Origin: Hyphomicrobiales bacterium
GTDB lineage: Bacteria > Pseudomonadota > Alphaproteobacteria > Rhizobiales > Rhizobiaceae
Length of the DNA: 64,000 nt
NCBI GenBank assembly: GCA_900472295.1
Contig: UCIA01000030.1
Location: 122,150-186,149, forward strand
Reading direction: 5' to 3'
The notes beneath the pieces were generated by a model, which had not been told where the DNA came from, did no database searches, and worked only from the letters and a program-made list of their open reading frames with translations. Below are positions 16,110 through 24,016 of this stretch, in pieces (the first letter of the stretch is position 1; every line of letters begins with the position of its first letter). The translations under genes and the position numbers were made by a program.

Positions 16110-16688
16110 ATGAATACGGACGAAGTGCTGGGCATTTTCCGCGAGGCGGGCGCTGTTCTGGAGGGACATTTCATCCTGACGTCGGGTCTGCGCAGTCCGG
16201 TCTTCCTGCAGAAAGCGCGCGTCTTCATGCATGCCGACAAGACCGAGCGGCTGTGCAAGGCGCTGGCCGAAAAGATTCGCAAGGCGGTACCGGGTAAGAT
16301 CGACTATATCGTTGGCCCGGCGATCGGCGGGCTGATCCCGGCCTACGAGACCTCGCGCCATCTCGGCGTACCGGCGATCTGGGTCGAGCGCGAAGGCGGC
16401 GAGTTTCGGCTGCGCCGGTTCGAGATCGCGCCGGGCTCGCGCGTCGTCATCGTCGAGGACATCGTCACCACTGGTCTCTCGATCCGCGAGACCATCGACT
16501 GCCTGCGCGCGATCGGCGCCGAAGTGGTGGCCGCCGCCTGCATCATCGACCGCTCGGCCGGCAAGACCAATGTCGGTGTGCCGCTGATCGCGCTCGCCGA
16601 GTATGAAGTGCCGGCCTATCCCGCCGACCGCCTGCCTCCGGAACTCGCCGCCATCCCGGCCATCAAGCCCGGCAGCCGCAACATTTAG
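16110..16688 (+). CDS. pyrE: Orotate phosphoribosyltransferase
   Basis: Transfers phosphoribosyl from PRPP to orotate, the fifth step of UMP synthesis. The 192-residue protein has the start MNTDEVLGIFREAGA, the segment FILTSGLRSPVFLQKARVF and the PRPP-binding motif VVIVEDIVTTGLSIRETI. ATG 16110 lies 19 bp after the rsh stop with GGGCAAG upstream; a longer frame would overlap rsh. It is likely transcribed with rpoZ-rsh, an arrangement repeated in Rhizobiales. Confidence 0.96.
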   Translation: MNTDEVLGIFREAGAVLEGHFILTSGLRSPVFLQKARVFMHADKTERLCKALAEKIRKAVPGKIDYIVGPAIGGLIPAYETSRHLGVPAIWVEREGGEFRLRRFEIAPGSRVVIVEDIVTTGLSIRETIDCLRAIGAEVVAAACIIDRSAGKTNVGVPLIALAEYEVPAYPADRLPPELAAIPAIKPGSRNI

Positions 16689-16732
16689 GGAATGCGTGTC
16701 GCCCAAAAGTGCGCGGCGCGTTTCTCAAGAAC

Positions 16733-17143
16733 TCAGGCAGCCTCTTGCTGCATTGCCTTCTCCGCCGCCTTGGCGAGAAAACCAGATCGCGTATAGCCGT
16801 GAGCCTCGGCAAACGCATCGATCCGTTGAAGAACATCGGCCGGTAGGGTGACGTTTACGCGCACCACCTTTTTAGCTTCGGTTTTCACCGCAACCAGAAT
16901 GGCTACGCCATCGCGATTGATCGCCGACGCCATGATTTCAGCCAGAGACGAAGGCTCAGGAATGGCCTCTCCGTCCTCAACGAGCCCTTCAATATGGAAG
17001 GCAAGGGCTTCCTCGGCCATGCCACGGGCGTCGTCCAAATCCTCACCCGCCGTAATCAAGCCGGGAAAATCAGGAAAAGACACACCGAAGTCGCTTTCGG
17101 CATCCTTATGGATAAGTCCGATGTACTGCTGCATGGTTCTCAT
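16733..17143 (-). CDS. hicB: HicB-type antitoxin with ribbon-helix-helix domain
   Basis: Antitoxin that neutralises HicA and represses the operon. The 136-residue protein has the partially degraded RNase H-like HicB fold (about 6-65; YIGLIHKDAESDFGVSFPDF, then PGLITAGEDLDDA). A C-terminal ribbon-helix-helix DNA-binding domain follows (about 90-130; VRVNVTLPADVLQRIDAFAE, then HGYTRSGFLAKAAEKA). It overlaps the stop of hicA by 4 bp (ATGA), so toxin precedes antitoxin in the usual hicAB order. Confidence 0.93.
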   Translation of the reverse strand: MRTMQQYIGLIHKDAESDFGVSFPDFPGLITAGEDLDDARGMAEEALAFHIEGLVEDGEAIPEPSSLAEIMASAINRDGVAILVAVKTEAKKVVRVNVTLPADVLQRIDAFAEAHGYTRSGFLAKAAEKAMQQEAA

Positions 17144-17328
17144 CTCAGTTTCAGTCCGGATTGTTTTTCGATGCTACGCAGGGTGCCGATAGGTATGTCT
17201 CGTTTGGGGTGGGGCACGGTGACCCGCCCCGGTTTGTCGTTGTGCTTGAATTGAGCATGACTGCCTTTTCGAGCAACTTCAAACCAACCATCAGCGACCA
17301 ACTTTGCAATCACATCGGCGCTCTTCAT
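17140..17328 (-). CDS. hicA: HicA-type mRNA interferase toxin
   Basis: Small double-stranded-RNA-binding-fold toxin that cleaves mRNA. The 62-residue protein starts MKSADVIAKLVADGWFEVAR and has the catalytic-His segment KGSHAQFKH and a PHPKRDIPIGTLRSIEKQSG tail; the length is normal for HicA. ATG 17328 is chosen over the GTG at 17346, which lies inside the operator. There is no Shine-Dalgarno upstream of the ATG, and the predicted transcription start nearly coincides with it, suggesting a leaderless mRNA. Confidence 0.93.
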   Translation of the reverse strand: MKSADVIAKLVADGWFEVARKGSHAQFKHNDKPGRVTVPHPKRDIPIGTLRSIEKQSGLKLR

Positions 17329-17365
17329 GTGTGTATAAATACACACTTTTATCGTGCGATGTCAA
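17329..17365 (-). promoter_or_regulatory. hicAB promoter with embedded operator palindrome
   Basis: On the minus strand, TTGACA (17365-17360) and TATTTA (17341-17336) are 18 bp apart. The -10 lies inside a perfect palindrome with arms GTGTGTA (17329-17335) and TACACAC (17340-17346) and a 4-bp spacer. HicB's ribbon-helix-helix domain is the likely ligand, giving autorepression by blocking the -10. The palindrome ends one base before the hicA ATG. Confidence 0.6.
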
Positions 17366-17429
17366 TGAAAAGCGATCTGGTACAGGATGCCTGCCCCCGA
17401 GTGTGTGCGGCAGTTTTTGGAGCAGCGAT

Positions 17430-17831
17430 GTGTGTGAGGGAAGAAGCATTATAATCGCCGGGATCGATCATTTCGTGCTGACGGTCCGCTCGGTGGAGGA
17501 TAGCTGCGCCTTCTATCAGCGTGTGCTTGGCCTGGAGCGTCTCGACGAGCCGAACCGGCCGACGGCGCTGCTGTTTGGGTCGCAGAAGATCAACCTGCAT
17601 GAAGTCGGCCGCACCTTCGAGCCGAAGGCCAGGGCGCCGACGCCCGGTTCCGGCGATTTCTGCCTGGTCGCGGCAAGGCCGCTTGCCGAGATTTGCGCCA
17701 GTCTCGAAGCAAACGGGGTTGCCATCGAAGTCGGCCCGGTCGAGCGCACCGGCGCCCGCGGCACCATGATGTCGGTCTATTTCCGCGATCCGGACGGGAA
17801 TCTGGTCGAAGTCAGCAAGTATACGGAGTAG
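17430..17831 (+). CDS. VOC (glyoxalase/bleomycin resistance) family protein
   Basis: Metal-dependent dioxygenase/lyase-fold protein of 133 residues. It has AGIDHFVLTVRSVEDSCAFY at the N-terminus, KINLHEVGRTFEP, and the C-terminal FRDPDGNLVEVSKY strand that carries the metal Glu. The start is uncertain. GTG 17430 is chosen because GGAG (17419-17422) is seven bases upstream; ATT 17448 would be the first codon of the conserved part. The substrate is unknown, and no pathway gene is adjacent (hicA is divergent, and a DUF2062 gene follows after 248 bp). Confidence 0.85.
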   Translation: MCEGRSIIIAGIDHFVLTVRSVEDSCAFYQRVLGLERLDEPNRPTALLFGSQKINLHEVGRTFEPKARAPTPGSGDFCLVAARPLAEICASLEANGVAIEVGPVERTGARGTMMSVYFRDPDGNLVEVSKYTE

Positions 17832-18079
17832 GCGCCGCCAGGTCGTACGCCGATCGAATGGTCCCACGCCATCCCGGCCGTCCACAGTTTCGCCCCAATG
17901 GCGCTCTTGTTACCCGCCTGCGGCAGACCATCGCGGCGGCGTTTCATTGTTCCGTGGCAAGGCAGGCGCTATATCAAACTCGTTATTGCCTTCCTGTGCC
18001 CTCGAAGCGCAAGATAGACTATCGCGCCCGGCCAGGGATGGTTGCAATTGGGCGCCGATGAACCGGGAACTGGAACAGA

Positions 18080-18649
18080 GTGCTTTTTCGACGCCGCAAG
18101 CCTGATGGCATTCTGGAGCGGGTGCGTACCTATCTGTGGCCGCGCCGCTCGTTTTCTCGCTCGCTGCAGTATTTCTCCAAACGCATCCTCAGGCTGAAGG
18201 CCACCCCGCATGCGGTCGCCGCCGGCGTCGCGGCCGGCGTTTTCGCCTCGTTCTTCCCGCTTGGCTTTCATTTCGCCGTCGCCGCCGTGCTCTGCTGGGT
18301 GGTCGCCGGAAATCTTGTGGCGGCAGCACTCGGCGCGGTGTTTTTCGGCAATCCGCTGACCTTCCCGCTGCTGTGGGGCGCGTCCTGGGAGACCGGCAAG
18401 CTGATCCTGCACGAGCATTTGCCCAAGAACGGACCGCCCGCGCATCTCGGTGAAATGATGCACACGCTGTCGTTTGCCAAGCTGTGGCACCCGGTGCTGG
18501 AGCCGATGCTGATCGGCGCGATGCCGCTCGGGCTGATCTTCGGGCTGATCTTCTACGGCATCACCCGCTGGGGCATGACCGCCTTTCGCGAGCAGCGCAG
18601 CAAGCGCATGGCAGAGCGGCACCGTGGCCGGGAAGTTCCGGCTGGATGA
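18080..18649 (+). CDS. DUF2062 domain membrane protein
   Basis: Membrane protein of unknown function, 189 residues. A basic N-terminus (MLFRRRKPDG) is followed by hydrophobic segments at about 40-85 (AAGVAAGVFASFFPLGFHFA), 90-105 and 150-170, with the characteristic FFGNPLTFPLLWGASWETG motif of DUF2062. The start is GTG 18080. Its TGA overlaps the acpS ATG (ATGA), so it heads the acpS-lepB-rnc-era operon, a conserved order in Rhizobiales. A link to envelope lipid or export is suggested only by context. Confidence 0.9.
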   Translation: MLFRRRKPDGILERVRTYLWPRRSFSRSLQYFSKRILRLKATPHAVAAGVAAGVFASFFPLGFHFAVAAVLCWVVAGNLVAAALGAVFFGNPLTFPLLWGASWETGKLILHEHLPKNGPPAHLGEMMHTLSFAKLWHPVLEPMLIGAMPLGLIFGLIFYGITRWGMTAFREQRSKRMAERHRGREVPAG

Positions 18650-19059
18650 TCATCGGCATCGGCAGCGACCTGATCGACATCAGGCGCATCGAAAAGTCGC
18701 TGGAACGGCATGGCCAGCGCTTCATCCAGCGCATCTACACCGAGGTCGAACAGGCCCGTTCTGAAGGCCGCAAGGGTCGCGCGGCCTCCTATGCCAAGCG
18801 TTTCGCCGCCAAGGAGGCTTGCGCCAAGGCGCTCGGCACCGGCCTGGCGCAGGGTGTGTTCTGGCGCGACATGGGTGTCGCCAACCTGCCCAGCGGGGCG
18901 CCGACCATGGCGCTGACCGGGGGAGCTGCCGTCAGGCTGGCCAAAATCCTGCCGCCGGGCCACAAAGCGGTGATCCACCTCACCATCACCGATGATTTCC
19001 CGCTTGCTCAAGCCTTTGTGATCATCGAGGCGTTGCCCGTCGAACAAGCGCCACATTGA
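18646..19059 (+). CDS. acpS: Holo-[acyl-carrier-protein] synthase
   Basis: Transfers 4'-phosphopantetheine from CoA to acyl carrier protein, activating fatty acid synthesis. The 137-residue protein has MIIGIGSDLIDIRRIEKSLE with the metal Asp, the FAAKEACAKALGTG helix with the second metal Glu, and the HLTITDD strand. It starts inside the stop of the DUF2062 gene. A 96-bp gap separates it from lepB. Confidence 0.96.
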   Translation: MIIGIGSDLIDIRRIEKSLERHGQRFIQRIYTEVEQARSEGRKGRAASYAKRFAAKEACAKALGTGLAQGVFWRDMGVANLPSGAPTMALTGGAAVRLAKILPPGHKAVIHLTITDDFPLAQAFVIIEALPVEQAPH

Positions 19060-19155
19060 TTGCATCAGACCACCGGCGATTATATCAAGCGCCGACATGA
19101 CGTTGCCCAGCGCGCGCCGAGACTCTATACCATCCAACGCATAATCGAGGACGAC

Positions 19156-19905
19156 ATGAGCGTGGCTGAAAAATCCGAGAAGAAATCCGGCGGGCTTGGC
19201 GAAATCGTCAGCGTCATCGTCCAGGCATTGCTGCTGGCCATGGTCATCCGCACGCTGCTGTTCCAGCCGTTCTCGATCCCGTCGGGATCGATGCGGCCGA
19301 CCTTGCTCGAAGGCGACTATCTCTTCGTCACCAAATGGTCCTATGGCTTCTCGCGCTATTCGCTGCCGTTCGGCCCGGACATCTTTTCCGGCCGCATCTG
19401 GGGCTCCGAGCCGAAGCGCGGCGACGTGGTGGTGTTCAAGTTCCCGCCAGACCCGTCGCTCGACTATATCAAGCGCGTTGTCGGCCTGCCCGGCGACAAG
19501 ATCCAGATGAAGGAAGGCCAACTGTTCATCAACGATGTTCCCGTACCGCGCGTGAAGACCGGCCAGATCCAAAATCCTGACATCACCGAAGTGCCTGAGC
19601 CCGTCGACGTCTACCGCGAGACGCTACCCAACGGCGTCAGCTACGACACGCTCGACCTGACGCCGAATTCGATCACCGACAACACCAAAGAGTTCGTCGT
19701 GCCGACGGGCAATTACTTCATGATGGGCGACAACAGGGACAATTCCTCCGACAGCCGCCTGAGCGTCGGTTACGTGCCGGCGGAAAACCTGGTCGGCCGC
19801 GCCAACATCGTCTTCTTCTCGATCGCAGGCAAAGCGAGCCCGCTCGAGATCTGGAAATGGCCGTCGCTGGTGCGCCTGTCGCGCCTGTTCCATTTCGTAA
19901 ATTGA
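19156..19905 (+). CDS. lepB: Signal peptidase I
   Basis: Inner-membrane serine protease that removes signal peptides from exported proteins. The 249-residue protein has one N-terminal membrane helix (about 15-38). It then has box B FSIPSGSMRPTLLEGD with the catalytic Ser, box D DYIKRVVGLPGD with the catalytic Lys, and box E GDNRDNSSDSR. ATG 19156 follows GAGGACG; an upstream TTG at 19060 would add 32 residues with no support. Its stop overlaps the rnc start (TGATG). Confidence 0.97.
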   Translation: MSVAEKSEKKSGGLGEIVSVIVQALLLAMVIRTLLFQPFSIPSGSMRPTLLEGDYLFVTKWSYGFSRYSLPFGPDIFSGRIWGSEPKRGDVVVFKFPPDPSLDYIKRVVGLPGDKIQMKEGQLFINDVPVPRVKTGQIQNPDITEVPEPVDVYRETLPNGVSYDTLDLTPNSITDNTKEFVVPTGNYFMMGDNRDNSSDSRLSVGYVPAENLVGRANIVFFSIAGKASPLEIWKWPSLVRLSRLFHFVN

Positions 19906-20621
19906 TGGCTTTGAAGCGCCCGACTGGTGAAACTCTGGCCGATCTTGTGAAAGCCAGGACCGGCCATTCCTTCCGGGATGTCCGTTTGCTGGAGACCGCG
20001 CTGACCCATTCCAGTGCGGTCAAGGCAAGCAGCAACAACCAGCGCCTCGAATTCCTTGGCGACCGCGTACTCGGCCTGATCGTCGCCGACCTGCTGTTCG
20101 AAAAGTTTCCCGAAGCGCCGGAAGGCGAGATCGCGCCGCGCTTCAATGCCCTGGTCGATGCACGGACCTGCTCCGAGATCGGCATTGAGATGCAGCTCGA
20201 AGATCTGGTTCGGGCCGACGCCGCCCTGAAGGCGCGCTCGCGTGGCTCCGGCGGCAACTATCTGGCCGATGCCGTCGAAGCGTTGATCGCGGCGGTCTAC
20301 ATCGATGGCGGCCTCGACGCGGCAAGGCAATTCGTCCTGCGCTACTGGGAGCCGCGCTCGCAAAAGGTGGTGGCAAAGCCGCCCAATCCGAAATCCGACC
20401 TGCAGGAATGGATCGCCAAGACCAGCGACAGCAGGCCTGAATACGCGATCGAGAAACGCGAAGGACCCGAACATCAACCGGTTTTCACGGTGTCCGTGAA
20501 GGTCGGCGGTTTTGCCCCGGCAAGCGGCATGGGCGGCTCTCGCCGCGCAGCCGAAGAAGCGGCAGCTTCGGCATTTCTTGTGCGCGAAGGCATCTGGGCC
20601 AACCAAGGGAGTGCGGCATGA
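19905..20621 (+). CDS. rnc: Ribonuclease III
   Basis: Double-stranded-RNA endonuclease for rRNA and mRNA processing, 238 residues. The nuclease domain (about 5-150) has NQRLEFLGDRVLGL with catalytic acidic residues and DAVEALIAAVYIDGG with the second set. The dsRNA-binding domain (about 158-230) has KSDLQEWI and GSRRAAEEAAASAFL. ATG 19905 overlaps the lepB stop and is favoured over the longer frame from 19857. It overlaps era by 4 bp. Confidence 0.97.
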   Translation: MALKRPTGETLADLVKARTGHSFRDVRLLETALTHSSAVKASSNNQRLEFLGDRVLGLIVADLLFEKFPEAPEGEIAPRFNALVDARTCSEIGIEMQLEDLVRADAALKARSRGSGGNYLADAVEALIAAVYIDGGLDAARQFVLRYWEPRSQKVVAKPPNPKSDLQEWIAKTSDSRPEYAIEKREGPEHQPVFTVSVKVGGFAPASGMGGSRRAAEEAAASAFLVREGIWANQGSAA

Positions 20622-21544
20622 CCGCCAGCGAAGACTTGCCCCCGGCAAAGGAGGCCACGCATTCCGGCTTCGTCGCCCTGATCGGCGCGCCCAATGCGGG
20701 CAAGTCGACGTTGGTCAACCAGCTGGTCGGCGCCAAGGTGTCGATCGTCACCCACAAGGTGCAGACCACCCGCTCCATCGTGCGCGGCATCGCCACGCAT
20801 GACAATGCGCAGATCGTCTTCGTCGACACGCCCGGCATCTTCAAGCCGAAGCGCCGGCTCGACACCGCCATGGTCACCACCGCCTGGGGAGGGGCCAAGG
20901 ACGCCGATATCGTGCTCCTGCTGATCGATGCCGAGCGCGGCATCCGGGGCGACGCCGACGCCATCCTCGAGCGGCTAAAGGATGTTCGCCAGCCTATGGT
21001 GCTGATCCTAAACAAGGTCGACCGGGTCAAGCACGAGGCGCTTCTGGCCTTGTCGGCGGCAGCGAATGAAAAAGTGCCGTTCAAGCGCACCTTCATGGTC
21101 TCGGCGCTGACCGGCTCCGGCTGCAAGGACCTGCTCGACTATCTCGCCGAGGCGCTTCCGGCCGGCCCATGGTACTATCCGGAGGATCAGATCTCGGACC
21201 TGCCGATGCGCCAGCTGGCGGCCGAGATCACCCGCGAAAAACTCTATCTCAGGCTGCATCAGGAACTGCCTTACTCCTCCCATATCGAGACCGAGAAATG
21301 GGAAGAGAAGCCGGACGGCTCGGTGCGCATCGACCAGACCATCTATGTCGAGCGCGACAGCCAGAAGAAGATCGTGCTCGGCCACAAGGGCGAAACGATC
21401 CGCGCCATAGGCCAGTCGGCGCGCATGGAAATAGCGGGCATTCTTGAGCAGAAAGTGCACCTGTTCCTGTTCGTCAAGGTGCGCGAGAACTGGGGCGATG
21501 ACCCCGAACGCTATCGCGAGATGGGGCTGGAGTTTCCTCGCTGA
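20618..21544 (+). CDS. era: GTPase Era
   Basis: Essential GTPase that matures 16S rRNA and the small ribosomal subunit. The 308-residue protein has G1 GAPNAGKST, a G2 region with VQTTRS, G3 DTPG, G4 NKVD and a C-terminal KH domain (about 215-300; RDSQKKIVLGHKGETIRAIG). The start overlaps the rnc stop (ATGA). Instead of recO following directly, a pair of palindromes and a kinase-like gene intervene. Confidence 0.98.
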   Translation: MTASEDLPPAKEATHSGFVALIGAPNAGKSTLVNQLVGAKVSIVTHKVQTTRSIVRGIATHDNAQIVFVDTPGIFKPKRRLDTAMVTTAWGGAKDADIVLLLIDAERGIRGDADAILERLKDVRQPMVLILNKVDRVKHEALLALSAAANEKVPFKRTFMVSALTGSGCKDLLDYLAEALPAGPWYYPEDQISDLPMRQLAAEITREKLYLRLHQELPYSSHIETEKWEEKPDGSVRIDQTIYVERDSQKKIVLGHKGETIRAIGQSARMEIAGILEQKVHLFLFVKVRENWGDDPERYREMGLEFPR

Positions 21545-21557
21545 GTTTCGTCGTCTA

Positions 21558-21606
21558 GAGCATGATCCCGAAAAGTGGAATCCGGTTTTCGGAAAAGATC
21601 ATGCTC
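21558..21606. repeat. Palindromic intergenic element, GAGCATGATC type
   Basis: Outer arms GAGCATGATC (21558-21567) and GATCATGCTC (21597-21606) enclose inner arms CCGAAAA (21568-21574) and TTTTCGG (21586-21592). The element folds into one long hairpin. I recognise this palindrome as one commonly found in rhizobial, especially Mesorhizobium, intergenic DNA. Confidence 0.85.
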
Positions 21607-21617
21607 AAACAAAGAGA

Positions 21618-21658
21618 TAGAACGGTTCGGCGTTTCCTTGAAACGGTGAACCGTTCTA
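21618..21658. repeat. Second palindrome downstream of era
   Basis: Perfect 11-bp arms TAGAACGGTTC (21618-21628) and GAACCGTTCTA (21648-21658) with a 19-base loop. It lies 11 bp after the first palindrome and 28 bp before the next gene, so the two probably form one composite element. Confidence 0.8.
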
Positions 21659-21686
21659 GAACTGCCCGGCAGTTTGAGACGACGAC

Positions 21687-22580
21687 ATGCATGAGCCAAA
21701 ACTGACGATCGATGCCGATCTCGTGCGCCGGCTGATCGACACGCAATTCCCGCAATGGCGCCATTTGCCGGTAAGCCCGGTGGTGTCAGGCGGCTGGGAC
21801 AACCGCACCTTCCATCTTGGCGACGACATGACGGTGCGCTTGCCGAGTGCCGCCGCTTATGCACTGCAGGTCGAAAAAGAGCACCGCTGGCTGCCGAGGC
21901 TCGCGCCGCTGCTGCCGCTGCCGATCCCGGTTCCACTGGCGATAGGCGAGCCGGCGGAGGGCTATCCCTGGCATTGGTCTGTCTACCGGTGGATCGAAGG
22001 CAAGACAGCAAAGATCGCCGAAATCGCCGATATCAGGCAGTTCGCAACCGATCTGGCCGATTTCCTCGTCGCGCTCCGACGGATCGATCCCACAGGTGGG
22101 CCGGCTCCAGGCCAGCACAATTTCTTCCGCGGCGGATCGTTGAGCGTGTATGACAACCAGACAAGGGAAGCACTCCAGGCGCTGCAGGGGCAGGTCGACA
22201 CCGAGGCTGCCACCACTGTCTGGGATGCGGCCCTTGCCGCCACGTGGCACGGTCCGCCCGTCTGGTTCCACGGCGATGTCGCCTGGGGCAATTTGTTGGT
22301 CGAAAACCGCCGCTTGAGCGCCGTCATCGACTTCGGCACCTCCGGCATCGGCGATCCCTCATGCGACCTGGCGATCACCTGGACGTTCTTCCAAGGCGAG
22401 AGCCGGGAGGCGTTCCGCGATCGCATCGACGTCGATGACGCGACCTGGGCGCGGGGCCGCGGCTGGACGTTGTGGAAGGCGCTGATCACCGTTGCCGGAC
22501 ATGACGCCAACCAGGCCGAGGCCGAGAGATCTCGCCGCGTGATCGATGACGTGCTTGCCGATCACAGGAAATTCACGTGA
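21687..22580 (+). CDS. Aminoglycoside phosphotransferase (APH)-family kinase-like protein
   Basis: Protein-kinase-fold phosphotransferase, 297 residues. It has SGGWDNRTFHLGDDMTVRLP in the N-lobe, the catalytic loop WFHGDVAWGNLLV (Brenner-type HGDxxxxN, about 192-200) and VIDFGTSGIGDPSCDLAI with the metal Asp. The substrate is unknown; such proteins phosphorylate sugars, choline-like alcohols or drugs, and resistance should not be assumed. It lies between era and recO, two genes that are often adjacent, together with the palindromic element. Confidence 0.88.
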   Translation: MHEPKLTIDADLVRRLIDTQFPQWRHLPVSPVVSGGWDNRTFHLGDDMTVRLPSAAAYALQVEKEHRWLPRLAPLLPLPIPVPLAIGEPAEGYPWHWSVYRWIEGKTAKIAEIADIRQFATDLADFLVALRRIDPTGGPAPGQHNFFRGGSLSVYDNQTREALQALQGQVDTEAATTVWDAALAATWHGPPVWFHGDVAWGNLLVENRRLSAVIDFGTSGIGDPSCDLAITWTFFQGESREAFRDRIDVDDATWARGRGWTLWKALITVAGHDANQAEAERSRRVIDDVLADHRKFT

Positions 22581-22683
22581 TCACAGGGTTTCGACGATGT
22601 GTCGGCGGTCCAATGTCAGCACAGATCGCACGCGGCGCGCCGAAATCTTGATTTCGCCACGCAACCGGTGACAAGCTCCTGCC

Positions 22684-23460
22684 ATGGAATGGCGCGACGA
22701 GGGAATCATTCTCGGCACCCGCAAGCATGGCGAAACCAGCGCCATTCTCGAGGTGATGACGCGTGCGCATGGCCGCCATCTCGGCCTGGTGCGCGGCGGC
22801 CGCTCGCGCAAGCAGCAGCCGGTGCTGCAGCCCGGCAACCGCGTCGACCTGTTGTGGCGGGCCCGCCTCGACGAGCATCTCGGCACTTTCCAGGCCGAGG
22901 CGATCGAGATGAACGCCGCCCGGCTGATGGACAGCGCGGTCGCTGTCTACGGCCTGCAGACCATGGCCGCGCATCTGAGGCTGCTGCCGGAGCGCGACGC
23001 GCATGGCGGCCTCTACGAGACGCTGGCCGTGATGATCGCCCATCTCGACGATTCCGATGCCGCCGGCGAACTGGTGGCGCGTTTCGAGCTGCTCATCCTC
23101 GATGAGCTCGGCTTCGGCCTCGATCTCAGCCAGTGCGCGGCCACCGGCGCCAGGCAGGATCTGGCCTATGTCTCGCCGAAATCCGGCCGCGCGGTGTCGC
23201 GCCAGGCCGGCGCGCCGTGGCGCGACAAGATGCTGGTGCTGCCGGCCTTCCTGCAGCGCGGCTCCGGTCTGCAGGCCGATGAGGCCGCGCTTGAGGATGC
23301 GTTCCGGCTGAGCGGTTTCTTCTTCACCCGCCATGTCTACGAGCCGCGCGGCATCGAACAGCCCGACGCCCGCGCCGGCTTCCTCGCCGCCCTGCGCAAG
23401 CATCATGCGGGCCGCAAGGTCGCCGCTGCAGCAGGTGCTCTCCCAGAAATCATGACGTGA
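22684..23460 (+). CDS. recO: DNA repair protein RecO
   Basis: Recombination mediator that loads RecA at gaps with RecR. The 258-residue protein starts MEWRDEGIILGTRKHGETSA (N-terminal OB-fold). It continues with RAHGRHLGLVRGGRSRKQQP, a helical C-domain with FELLILDELGFGLDLSQCA, and VSPKSGRAVSRQAGAPW. The zinc-finger cysteines of some RecO proteins are not present as a four-Cys set. A thioesterase gene follows 7 bp downstream. Confidence 0.95.
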   Translation: MEWRDEGIILGTRKHGETSAILEVMTRAHGRHLGLVRGGRSRKQQPVLQPGNRVDLLWRARLDEHLGTFQAEAIEMNAARLMDSAVAVYGLQTMAAHLRLLPERDAHGGLYETLAVMIAHLDDSDAAGELVARFELLILDELGFGLDLSQCAATGARQDLAYVSPKSGRAVSRQAGAPWRDKMLVLPAFLQRGSGLQADEAALEDAFRLSGFFFTRHVYEPRGIEQPDARAGFLAALRKHHAGRKVAAAAGALPEIMT

Positions 23461-23467
23461 GAATCAC

Positions 23468-23986
23468 ATGAGCGAAGTCGAACTTTACCCCGGCCGGGTG
23501 TCGCCGCTTGGCCTCGGCACCATCCCGCTGGGCGACCTCCTCGAATATAGCGGCATCGAACTTTTGCAGCGCATCATCGACGGCAAATATCCGGCGCCGC
23601 CGATTTCCTTCCAACTGAATTTTACCCTGACCGAAGTGTCGGAGGGCCGGGCGGTGTTTCGCGGCATGCCGAGCGAGCGCCACCTCAACCCGCTGGGCGG
23701 CGTGCATGGCGGCTGGGCGGCGACGCTGCTCGATTCAGCGCTGGCCTGCGCGGTGCAGACGCTGCTCGACAAGGGCGAGGCCTACACGACGGCCGAGTTC
23801 AAGGTGAACTTTACGCGGCCGATCACACCGAAGACCGGCGAGGTGGTCTGCGAAGGCAAGATCGTCCACAAGGGCCGCACGCTGGCCGTGTCCGAAGCGA
23901 CGCTGAAGGACGCGCAGGGCAAATTGCTCGCCTTCGGCACCGAGACATGTTCGATCTTTCCAGCCGCCAATCTGACGGCGCGCTGA
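23468..23986 (+). CDS. PaaI-family hotdog-fold thioesterase
   Basis: Predicted acyl-CoA thioesterase of 172 residues. The hotdog core shows NPLGGVHGGWAATLLDSALA (the HGG-x-D active-site motif), YTTAEFKVNFTRPITPKTG and a final AFGTETCSIF strand. It starts 7 bp after recO and is likely cotranscribed. The acyl substrate is unknown; aromatic or hydroxyacyl-CoA are family possibilities. Confidence 0.9.
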   Translation: MSEVELYPGRVSPLGLGTIPLGDLLEYSGIELLQRIIDGKYPAPPISFQLNFTLTEVSEGRAVFRGMPSERHLNPLGGVHGGWAATLLDSALACAVQTLLDKGEAYTTAEFKVNFTRPITPKTGEVVCEGKIVHKGRTLAVSEATLKDAQGKLLAFGTETCSIFPAANLTAR

Positions 23987-24016
23987 GGGCCAGCGATCTG
24001 TCCATCCCTGATGAGC

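Noticed and set aside
21687..22580. Antibiotic resistance (aminoglycoside phosphotransferase) call
   Set aside because: The kinase fold is shared by many non-resistance enzymes; nothing in the sequence or context indicates aminoglycosides.
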